64,000 nucleotides of DNA from Myxococcales bacterium (GTDB lineage: Bacteria > Myxococcota_A > Polyangia > Haliangiales > Haliangiaceae). The notes below the pieces were generated by a model. The model was not told the origin of the DNA. It was given only the letters and a program-made list of their open reading frames with translations, and made no database searches. Location: positions 186,001 through 250,000 of the forward strand of contig JADJGV010000011.1 of NCBI GenBank assembly GCA_016707895.1, in the 5' to 3' direction. The position numbers and the translations under genes were made by a program. Every line of letters begins with the position of its first letter. Within the stretch, counting starts at the first letter, position 1. Of this stretch, positions 57,632 through 64,000 are shown in pieces.

Positions 57632-58867
57632 TCACCCGGGCGTCGGCAGCGCCGCCTGGGCGAACTCGCGCAGCATCCGCGTCGCGCCGGTGGCCGCGGG
57701 GTCGAGCTCGGCCGCCAGCGCGCGCCACGCCTCGGGGGGCCGCGCGATCCCGGCCGCGGTGACCTGGTCGACGAAGTCGACGATGGCCGCGGCGATCGCG
57801 CGCTCGCTGGCCCGCACCGTCGCGCACAGCGCGGCCCAGCGGTCGTCGCCCGGCGGGGGCGGCGGCGCGGCGGCGATCGCGGCGCTGGTCGAGGCCGCGG
57901 CCCGGGCGACGCGCAGGAGCCCGTCGGTGTCGGTGTCGCCCGGCCGCGCGACCGCGGCCGCCATCGCGCGCGCGAACCGCAGATCGTAGCGGGCGCCGAG
58001 CGCGAACGGCCGACCGCCGGGGCCGGGCAGGTGGACGAGCACCTCGTCGTCGGGGTTGTCGGGCAGCGCCAGGCCGTGGGTCGACGCCAGCACCGCGTTG
58101 TCATGCCGGCCGTACGAGATCTGGATCTCCTCGCCCGCGGCCAGCGCCCGCGCCGCCCGCACCTCGAACCGCCGCGCCACCGCGTCGTAGCCCCAGGTGG
58201 CGTCGATCCGGCCGTGATCGATCAGGTCGGCGATCGGCACCAGCGCCCGCGCGCTGCCGTCATCGTCGGCGATGCGGAAGCACCGCGTGCCCGCCACCAG
58301 CCGGCCCCAGGCGAAGTCGCCCAGCGCCACCGCGGCCAGGTCGGGCACCAGCTCGGCGACGAACGCCAGGTCGCCGCGGCAGCCGTCGGCCTGGTCGACG
58401 ATCATCGCCAGCGCCCGGGTGCCGGCGAGCGCCGCCACCTCCGCCGCCGATCGGTGCAGCGCCAGCCACGGGTACGCCGGCGGCAGCGCGTCGAGGTACG
58501 GCCGCCACCGCGACGCCGGGTCGGCGTGCTCGCGCACCAGCCACAGCCCGAGCGTGCTGTGGCGGCTCGCCATCATGGTCTCGATCTCCTTGACCGTCGC
58601 GATCAGCGGGCGCGCCCCGATGTCGACGTCGGTGATCATCAGCGCGCGCGGCACCGCGATCAGCAGCGCGCCGGCCGCCACGTCGGCCCGGGCCCGCGCG
58701 GTGCGGTTGCCGTCGGCGGCGGTGACGATCTCGATCGGCTCGAACCACGCGCCCTCGCCCGCCGCCCAGGCCAAGAGCGCCGGCACCGCGTCGGGCCGCG
58801 CCGCCGCCGCGCGCACCGGCAGCGGCGCCCAGGTCGTCGGGTCGAACCCGGCGCTCACGCTGGCCAC
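57632..58867 (-). CDS. SET-domain lysine methyltransferase-like protein, copy 1
   Basis: 411 residues from GTG 58867 (GTG 58858 is also possible). Eukaryote-like SET protein of the Rubisco LSMT/SETD3 type: entry WFEPIEIVTAADGNRTARA, LIAVPRALMITDVD, the SAM-pocket segment RALVPIADLIDHG where the usual Asn-His is Asp-His, and the substrate-side GEEIQISYGRHDNAVL. The C-terminal third is the helical LSMT substrate-binding region. It would transfer methyl groups from S-adenosylmethionine to protein lysines. A near-identical paralogue lies 39 bases upstream in the same direction, clearly a tandem duplication. A leaderless-type six-codon frame (ATG 58875) overlaps the alternative start. Confidence 0.88.
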   Translation of the reverse strand: MASVSAGFDPTTWAPLPVRAAAARPDAVPALLAWAAGEGAWFEPIEIVTAADGNRTARARADVAAGALLIAVPRALMITDVDIGARPLIATVKEIETMMASRHSTLGLWLVREHADPASRWRPYLDALPPAYPWLALHRSAAEVAALAGTRALAMIVDQADGCRGDLAFVAELVPDLAAVALGDFAWGRLVAGTRCFRIADDDGSARALVPIADLIDHGRIDATWGYDAVARRFEVRAARALAAGEEIQISYGRHDNAVLASTHGLALPDNPDDEVLVHLPGPGGRPFALGARYDLRFARAMAAAVARPGDTDTDGLLRVARAAASTSAAIAAAPPPPPGDDRWAALCATVRASERAIAAAIVDFVDQVTAAGIARPPEAWRALAAELDPAATGATRMLREFAQAALPTPG

Positions 58868-58906
58868 GCAGCCATGGCGCGACGATGCCAGCCGCCGGCC
58901 GCGAGA

Positions 58907-60139
58907 TCAATCCGCCGCCGCGGGGCGGGCGTGGTCGATCGCGACCTGGGCGTAGCCGCGCATCAGCCGCGCCGCGCCGACCGCGTCGGGCGCGATCGCG
59001 TCGACCACCGCCTGCCACGCCGCCACCGACCGGTCGCAGCCGCCGCGGGTGACCTCGTCGACGAACGCCAGGATCGCCGGGACGATCGCCCGCTCGCTCG
59101 CGCACACCGTCGCGCACAGCTCGGCCCACGCCGGGTCGTCGGCCGACGCCGCCGGGGTCAGCGCGATCGTCGCGCCGCGGTCCATCACCGCGGCGGCGAT
59201 CCGGGTCAGGGCGTCGGCCTCGCGGGTGTCGGGCCAGGCCAGCGCGGTCGCCATCGCCAGCTGGAAGCGTGGGTCGTAGGCGGTGCCGATCGCCAGCTGG
59301 CGCCCGCCGTCGTGGGTCGCGAGGTGGATCACGATCTCGTCGTCCGGGTTGGACGGCGCGGCGAAGCCGTACGCCGACAGCAGCTGGGCGTTCTCGTGGT
59401 GGCCGTAGGAGATCGTGACCGGCTCGCCGGCGCCGAGCGCGCGCGCCGCGACCACCTCGAACCGCTGGTGCGCGTCGTCGTAGCCCCAGTGCGCGGCGTC
59501 GGCCCCGTGATCGAACATGTCGGCGACCGGCACCAGCGCGCGGACGCTGCCGTCGGCCGCGGCGATCCCGTAGCACCGGCTGCCGGCCACCGCGCGGCCC
59601 CACGCGAACTCCGCCAGCGACGGCGGATCCGGCGCCCGGCCCGCGATCAGCGCGTGGTCGGCGCGGTAGCTCTCGGCCTGGGCCACGATCGCGGCCAGCG
59701 CGGCGGTGCCCGCCAGGCCGATCAGCTGCGCCGCCGGGCGATGGATCGGCAGCCACGGGTAGGCCGGCGGCAGCGCGTCGAGGTAGCGCCGCCACGGCGA
59801 GGCCGGGGCGGACCGCTCGCTCACCAGCCACCGCGCCACCAGGCTGTGGCGCGACGCCAGCTGGTCCTGGTGCGGCACCAGCGGCGCCACCGCCGGGTGC
59901 GCCGCGACGTCGACGTCGGTGATCATCAGCCGCCGCGGCACGATCACCAGCGGCTCCCCCGCCGCCACCGCCCGCCGGGTCACCACGCCGCGGTTGCCGT
60001 CGGCGGCCACCGCGATCGCGATCGGCTCGAACCACGCGCCCTCGGCCACCGCCCACGCCAGCAGCGCGTCGACCGCGCCCGCGGGCGGCGGCGCGGTCGG
60101 CAGCGGCAGCGGCGCCCAGCCCTCGAGCTCAGCGATCAT
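58907..60139 (-). CDS. SET-domain lysine methyltransferase-like protein, copy 2
   Basis: 410 residues, paralogue of the downstream gene with aligned landmarks throughout: EGAWFEPIAIAVAADGNRG, IVPRRLMITDVDV, YLDALPPAYPWLPIHR, RALVPVADMFDHGADAAHWGYD and GEPVTISYGHHENAQLLSAYGF. Here the catalytic-side YGF and NAQLL of classical SET proteins are better kept than in copy 1. The SAM-pocket Asn-His is again Asp-His, so activity needs testing. CATCGT six bases before the ATG fits a leaderless start, and the same element precedes copy 1, showing that the promoter was duplicated with the gene. Confidence 0.89.
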   Translation of the reverse strand: MIAELEGWAPLPLPTAPPPAGAVDALLAWAVAEGAWFEPIAIAVAADGNRGVVTRRAVAAGEPLVIVPRRLMITDVDVAAHPAVAPLVPHQDQLASRHSLVARWLVSERSAPASPWRRYLDALPPAYPWLPIHRPAAQLIGLAGTAALAAIVAQAESYRADHALIAGRAPDPPSLAEFAWGRAVAGSRCYGIAAADGSVRALVPVADMFDHGADAAHWGYDDAHQRFEVVAARALGAGEPVTISYGHHENAQLLSAYGFAAPSNPDDEIVIHLATHDGGRQLAIGTAYDPRFQLAMATALAWPDTREADALTRIAAAVMDRGATIALTPAASADDPAWAELCATVCASERAIVPAILAFVDEVTRGGCDRSVAAWQAVVDAIAPDAVGAARLMRGYAQVAIDHARPAAAD

Positions 60140-60170
60140 CGCGCGACGATGCCAGCCGGCGCGCCCGGAC

Positions 60171-61694
60171 TCAAATCGGCTGCAGCCCGAAGGTCACGAC
60201 CACCCGGGCGCCGTCGCCGGTGAGGATCGCGGTGACGTCGCGGCGCCAGCCGGCCTCGAACGCCGCCAGCACCAGCTCGCGGCCCATCGAGTCGTTGGCG
60301 CTGATCGGGTCGTAGTCCCACAGGTCGAGGTTGAGCCTGATGCTCGAGCCGCCCTGCGGCCGCACGTTGAGGATCGCCTCGCTGATGAAGGTGCCCTGCG
60401 GCCAGGTCTGGCCCTCGCCGATCGTCACGTAGTTGCCGGTGCCCTTGTCGAACAGGGTCGAGGCGCTGATGCCCTCGGCCCAGATCCGGCCGTACAGCTC
60501 GAGGTTCGAGCCGCCGTCGCCGCCGTCGCTCTCGACGCGGATGCTCTTGAGCGTGACCTTGACCTTCTGGCTGACGCGCTCGCAGTTCTTGACCTCGTAG
60601 TCGGTGGTCAGCGAGATCCGGCCCGGCGAGTTGTCGCGCAGGTAGTTGAGCTTGTACGCGATCGGCGCGCCCGGCGACTCCTTCGAGTAGTTGCCGCCGG
60701 CCTTGATGAAGTCGATCAGCGCCTCGTAGCTGTCGATCGTGCGCGCCGCCTCGCCGCCCGAGCCGCCGAGGATGAACGCGGTGATCTTCGACTTCGAGAT
60801 GATGTCGCGGTAGGTGACCGACACGTCGCCCGAGACGTCGACGCCGCCCGAGTACGCGAAGTCGAGGGCGGCCTCCATCTCCTCCGACGAGTACTCCGAC
60901 TCGAAGGTGAAGACGATCATCCGGCCGTAGGTGATGCTCGCCACGTACAGCGGCGGGTTGGTGTCGCTCAGGCGGTCCTGGACGTCGCCCAGCGTGACCG
61001 CGTCGGCGAAGAAGTCGCTGGGCCGGGCCGGCGCGTCGAGGTCGACCGTGTAGTAGGCCTGCGTGTACTTCACCAGGTAGCGGCTGCGGGTCTGCTGCGA
61101 GCTCCAGTCGAACGAGGCGCTGATGTGGCCGGCCGAGCCCAGCCACGACACCTGCGCGCCCAGCGCCAGCGCCAGCTGCTCGTCGGAGTGCACCGCCTCG
61201 ATCTCGGAGTAGATGTTGGCCGGGGTGGCGCCGTCGAGCTCGCTGTCGAGGATGCCGGTCAGCGCGTCGCGGTACGACGACAGGCTGGGCGCGTCGAGCG
61301 TGGCGCTCTTGGTGCCGTTGAGGTTCTCCAGCCCGATCGAGATGGTCAGCGGCTTGCGCTCGAAGCCGACCTGCGCGAACAGGCCCGAGTACACCGACTC
61401 ACCGGCGACGATCGCGCCCGGCCACAGCGAGTCGGAGTTGGCGGCGTAGGCGACGATGCGATCGAACTGGCGGGTCTCGGACAGGTTCTGGCTGATGCAC
61501 TGGTAGTCGCCCTCCTGCTGCGGGCCGGAGCTCGGGCCCTCGGCGACGCCCGGCGGCGTGGTCGGCAGCAGATCGAGCGACCGGATGTAGTCGTCGATGG
61601 CGTTGGCCTGGCTGAGCGAGTCGACCACCGGCGACTCTCCCGCACACGCAGCCACGGACAGGGCGAGGAACGGTCCGAGAAGGGCAAGGCGCAT
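60171..61694 (-). CDS. Cholesterol-dependent-cytolysin-like lipoprotein with C2-like end
   Basis: 507 residues. Leader MRLALLGPFLALSVAACAG has lipobox Cys17. Residues about 75-375 follow the thiol-activated cytolysin family: NSDSLWPGA (87-94), PLTISIGLENL, PPLYVASITYGRMIVF (247-262), EMEAALDFAYSG, the diglycine AFILGGSGG (306-314) and PGAPIAYKLNYLRDN (341-355), all aligning by eye with pneumolysin order. The Trp-rich undecapeptide and domain 4 are absent. Residues 375-507 instead look C2-like (LKSIRVESDGGDGG, then LDLWDYDPISANDSMG). A pore-forming protein with another membrane-docking mode is inferred. A perfect sigma-54 promoter ends 14 bases before the ATG. Confidence 0.9.
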   Translation of the reverse strand: MRLALLGPFLALSVAACAGESPVVDSLSQANAIDDYIRSLDLLPTTPPGVAEGPSSGPQQEGDYQCISQNLSETRQFDRIVAYAANSDSLWPGAIVAGESVYSGLFAQVGFERKPLTISIGLENLNGTKSATLDAPSLSSYRDALTGILDSELDGATPANIYSEIEAVHSDEQLALALGAQVSWLGSAGHISASFDWSSQQTRSRYLVKYTQAYYTVDLDAPARPSDFFADAVTLGDVQDRLSDTNPPLYVASITYGRMIVFTFESEYSSEEMEAALDFAYSGGVDVSGDVSVTYRDIISKSKITAFILGGSGGEAARTIDSYEALIDFIKAGGNYSKESPGAPIAYKLNYLRDNSPGRISLTTDYEVKNCERVSQKVKVTLKSIRVESDGGDGGSNLELYGRIWAEGISASTLFDKGTGNYVTIGEGQTWPQGTFISEAILNVRPQGGSSIRLNLDLWDYDPISANDSMGRELVLAAFEAGWRRDVTAILTGDGARVVVTFGLQPI

Positions 61695-61707
61695 GGTCGG
61701 ACCATGA

Positions 61708-61723
61708 AGCAAGGGCCTTGCCA
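61708..61723 (-). promoter_or_regulatory. Sigma-54 promoter of the cytolysin-like gene
   Basis: Read leftward, TGGCAAG-GCCC-TTGCT has the perfect GG-N10-GC core (GG 61722-61721, GC 61710-61709) and one mismatch to the full consensus. Predicted transcription starts near 61697, three bases before ATG 61694. Upstream on the same strand is an ATGC-AAC-GCAT dyad (about 61744-61757), a possible activator site. Confidence 0.8.
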
Positions 61724-61807
61724 GGTGGCCTGACCAGGAATTCCGATGCGTTGCATACAGTTGGCTAGTGGGGTCGCCAGTCCGCTGGAAGATCGATCAG
61801 CCGCGAT

Positions 61808-61831
61808 CACTGGAGCCTGGTGTCTCCAGTG
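61808..61831. promoter_or_regulatory. Perfect 8-bp inverted repeat
   Basis: CACTGGAG (61808-61815) and CTCCAGTG (61824-61831) are exact complements around an 8-base spacer. It lies between the divergent cytolysin-like and hydrolase genes, 79 bases before GTG 61910. Operator or small hairpin; no U tract. Confidence 0.5.
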
Positions 61832-61909
61832 CCCACCGCCGGTTGCGGGGCCGACGCCCCAGCGCGCCACGGGTTGCGGGCGCGGGCGCGGCGCGATCAC
61901 CATGCGGCG

Positions 61910-62632
61910 GTGACGCTCGCGCTCTTGCACGGCTTCGGGCACACCCCGGCCTCGTGGGCCGAGGTGCGGGCGGCGCTGCGCACGCCGGCGGTCGAGTGTC
62001 CGCTCCCCGGACACGATCCGCGGTGGCCGGTGGCCGCCGGCTGGGACGCGACGATCGCGGCGCTGGCCGCGCGGGTGCCGGCCGACGCGATCGCGGTGGG
62101 CTACTCGCTGGGCGCGCGGCTGGCGCTGGGGCTCTTGGCGGAGGGCCGCGTGCGGGCGGCGCTCCTGATCGGCGTGAACCCGGGGCTGGCGGATCCGGCC
62201 GAGCGCGCGGCGCGGGTGGTGGCCGACGCGGCGTGGGCGGCGCGGCTGCGCGCCGAAGGGACCGCGGCGTTCCTCGCCGCCTGGGAGGCGCAGCCGATCT
62301 TCGCCACCGCCGCGCGGGCGCCAGCCGCGATGCGCGCTCGCCGCCGGGCGGCGCGGGCGGCGCTCGATCCCATCGCGCTCGCCGACGCGATGACCGCGCT
62401 GGGCCTGGGCGCGATGCCCGACCTCGCCGACGCGCTGGTGGCGCGCGCCGATCGCGCCCGGCTGATCGTCGGCGCCGACGACGCCAAGTTCACCGCCATC
62501 GCCGCGGCGCTCGCGGCCCGCGCGCCGGCGCTGGACCCGACGGTCATCGCGCGCAGCGGCCACGATCCGACGCTCGAGCACCCGACCGCGCTGGCGGCAG
62601 CGATCGACGCGCTGGTCGCGGCACTGGGCTGA
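61910..62632 (+). CDS. Alpha/beta hydrolase, MenH-like
   Basis: 240 residues from GTG 61910; frames further upstream look non-coding. Alpha/beta hydrolase landmarks: LALLHGFGHTPASW (oxyanion strand), nucleophile Ser in AVGYSLGARLAL, an acid in LIVGADDAKF and catalytic His in SGHDPTLEHP. The GYSLGAR elbow and HGFGHTPASW opening resemble MenH (SHCHC synthase of menaquinone biosynthesis), but no menaquinone genes are adjacent, so a general esterase or thioesterase is also possible. It is divergent from the cytolysin-like gene and converges on the next lipoprotein gene. Confidence 0.82.
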   Translation: MTLALLHGFGHTPASWAEVRAALRTPAVECPLPGHDPRWPVAAGWDATIAALAARVPADAIAVGYSLGARLALGLLAEGRVRAALLIGVNPGLADPAERAARVVADAAWAARLRAEGTAAFLAAWEAQPIFATAARAPAAMRARRRAARAALDPIALADAMTALGLGAMPDLADALVARADRARLIVGADDAKFTAIAAALAARAPALDPTVIARSGHDPTLEHPTALAAAIDALVAALG

Positions 62633-62636
62633 CCGA

Positions 62637-63332
62637 TCAGCGCACGTCGACCGTGGCGGTGGCGGCGCGGCACGACGGATCGCAGTCGAAGCCGTCCCAG
62701 CGCAGGTTCGAGTACCGCGGCGCCATCGTCGCGTCGGCGAGCACCGCGCCGTCCTTGGCGATGGTCACGCGCACCGACGCGGGCGCGCCGCTGATCATGA
62801 TCGGCCCCATCGCCGGATCCGGCGGGCCCGCGCACTCCAGCGACAGCTCGCGCTCGTGGGCGCAGCGGGCCGGGCGCACGTGGGGCGGCGGCGCCGCGCG
62901 GGTGACGTGGCAGACGAGCGTACCGAGGTCGGTGGCGACGGTGAGGTCGTACGCGCCGTAGGTCCAGTCGCCGGCCTTGGGCAGCTGGATGGTCAGGCCG
63001 CTCGAGCACGCCTGCATCGGGCAGATGTCGGGCATGTCGTAGCCGTCGGCGCCGTCGGTGACGCCGAGGATCGAGATGCCGCCGACGCCGAGGCCGGCCG
63101 GCGTCGCGGTGTAGACGCAGCCGTCGATCGGCGCGACGGCGGCGGGCATGGCGGGCGTGGCGGGCGTGGCGGGCGTGGCGGGCGTGACAGGTGCGGCGGG
63201 CGGCGCCTCGGCGACGGCGACGGCCGCGGGGGCGCGCGGCGCGGCGACCTCGCCGCACGCGAGGAGGCTTGCGGGCAACGCCAGGAGCAACGGCAGGAGC
63301 GACGAGGATCTGGGGGCGAGGCGGCGGGGCAT
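62637..63332 (-). CDS. Lipoprotein with TPA tandem repeats
   Basis: 231 residues from ATG 63332, which begins MPRRLAPRSSSLLPLLLALPASLLACG with a lipobox Cys; longer frames hide this signal. A linker with (ATP) repeats coming from 9-bp tandem DNA repeats near 63146-63190 follows, then an Ig-like or carbohydrate-binding-like domain with paired cysteines (GCVYTATPAGLGVGGISILGV, DICPMQACSSG, TLVCHVTR, ARCAHERELSLECAG, FDCDPSC). Disulfide-stabilised surface domain of unknown function. Five bases separate it from the convergent hydrolase gene. Confidence 0.78.
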   Translation of the reverse strand: MPRRLAPRSSSLLPLLLALPASLLACGEVAAPRAPAAVAVAEAPPAAPVTPATPATPATPAMPAAVAPIDGCVYTATPAGLGVGGISILGVTDGADGYDMPDICPMQACSSGLTIQLPKAGDWTYGAYDLTVATDLGTLVCHVTRAAPPPHVRPARCAHERELSLECAGPPDPAMGPIMISGAPASVRVTIAKDGAVLADATMAPRYSNLRWDGFDCDPSCRAATATVDVR

Positions 63333-63472
63333 GGCGATGCAGACGCGCGGTCCGCGTCGACGCGCTATCGCCGCGCGCGCGTGAATGCCGCGCCGCCGGT
63401 CGCCGTCTGAGCCGGCCTGGCAGAGATCGCCCCGGGCGCCCACCGCGCGCCGCCGCGGGTGATACTCGGGCG

Positions 63473-64000
63473 ATGGGGACCGCCACCGATGCGCGCGCGG
63501 CGCGAGCCGCGCTGGAAGCCGGGACCACGCCACCCGCCGAGGCGCTGGCCGCGATCGTCGAGCTGGCCCGCGGCGCGCCCACCCGCGGCCAGCGCACCCA
63601 CGCCTACGGGCTGCTCGGCGATCTGGCCGGCCGCGCGTTCGGCGCGCCGTGGGAGGTGGCCGAGCGCGCCGCGTTCGCGCTGCTCGAGCTGGCCCGCGTC
63701 GTCGACGCGCCCGACGAGCGGCGCGCGCTGATCGTCGCGATGGGCCGCGGCTTCCGCAACGCGTGGCTCCTGCCCTACGTCCACCGCCGGCTGTCCGACG
63801 CCGATCCCGAGACCGTCGCGGCCGCGGCCAGCGCCGCCGGCGGCCTCGGCTTCGCCGCGCTCGAGGAGGCGGTCGCCGAGCTGATCACCGACGAGGCGCC
63901 GGCCGCGCTGCGGCTGGCGGCGATCGCCGCGCTCGGCCGCATGGGCTCGACCGGCGCCGCCGCGCGGCTGGTGCCGCTGGTCCACGGCGATCCGCGCGAG
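63473..64000 (+). CDS. HEAT-repeat protein, 3' end outside window
   Basis: 176 codons visible, running off the right edge. ATG 63473 follows GATACT by six bases. The visible part is Ala/Leu-rich with HEAT-like helical pairs (RRALIVAMGRGFRNAWLLPY, ETVAAAASAAGGLGFAALEE, ALRLAAIAALGRMGSTGAAA). A solenoid scaffold like the 879-residue protein at 24485, with which it shares composition. No catalytic motif in the visible part; the total length is unknown. Confidence 0.75.
   Translation, partial: MGTATDARAARAALEAGTTPPAEALAAIVELARGAPTRGQRTHAYGLLGDLAGRAFGAPWEVAERAAFALLELARVVDAPDERRALIVAMGRGFRNAWLLPYVHRRLSDADPETVAAAASAAGGLGFAALEEAVAELITDEAPAALRLAAIAALGRMGSTGAAARLVPLVHGDPRE

Overview
The window is about 75% G+C, gene-dense, and carries no tRNA, rRNA, CRISPR array or insertion sequence that I can see. 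The gene content points to a myxobacterium (Myxococcota, most like the Haliangium/Kofleria side of the phylum, by inference). It has four eukaryote-like Ser/Thr kinases and two FHA-domain sigma-54 activators. It also has many D/A/P-rich lipoproteins, three proteins with MYXO-CTERM-like tags, a 12-unit DUF4215 Cys-rich repeat protein and an ADYC-domain protein. No intergenic gap exceeds about 300 bases. The very long open frames antisense to real genes are codon-bias shadows.

Layout. 1-9.7 kb: a Thr-repeat protein cut by the window edge, secreted or lipoprotein genes, psuG, an acyl-CoA dehydrogenase and a VF530-type protein. 9.7-20.8 kb: a sigma-54 activator with a divergent M15-type peptidase gene, a PknK-like kinase/ATPase, gluQ, a YbaN-type protein and two exported proteins. 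20.9-29 kb: a WD40 kinase, a HEAT-repeat protein and a PAS histidine kinase with a single-domain response regulator. 29-35.1 kb: a four-gene overlapping operon (MoxR ATPase, bpX5-like, vWA plus propeller, bpX6-like) that matches the MoxR-vWA-beta-propeller ternary systems. 35.2-44.2 kb: a membrane Ser/Thr kinase, an FHA sigma-54 activator with a GGDEF-like middle region, a kinase-STAND ATPase-formylglycine-type fusion and an ADYC lipoprotein. 44.2-57 kb: xthA, three MYXO-CTERM-type proteins (one fused in frame to an OmpA-type outer membrane protein), a PHA-system protein, sixA and two Tat-type lipoprotein enzymes. 57-64 kb: a Spo0M-like protein, two tandem SET-domain proteins, a cholesterol-dependent-cytolysin-like protein ending in a C2-like domain, an alpha/beta hydrolase, a lipoprotein and a HEAT-repeat protein cut by the right edge.

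Regulation is unusually readable. Some twenty start codons sit 6-9 bases after an A-NNN-T type -10 hexamer (TAGGAT, TACGAT, TAGGCT and similar) with no Shine-Dalgarno, which suggests widespread leaderless transcription; only a few genes (890, 4426, 35316, 43005) have clear ribosome sites. Three perfect GG-N10-GC sigma-54 promoters lie upstream of the FHA activator gene (38798), the ADYC lipoprotein gene (43005) and the cytolysin-like gene (61694). The first two also share a conserved upstream block, so the activator probably controls itself and the ADYC gene across the intervening kinase gene. A second local circuit is a pair of 11-bp palindromes 21 bp apart between the other activator and a near-consensus sigma-54 promoter of the peptidase gene.

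The most promising systems are the kinase/FHA-sigma-54/ADYC module, the MoxR-bpX operon, the sigma-54-driven cytolysin-like toxin with a replaced membrane-binding domain, and the MYXO-CTERM-OmpA fusion.
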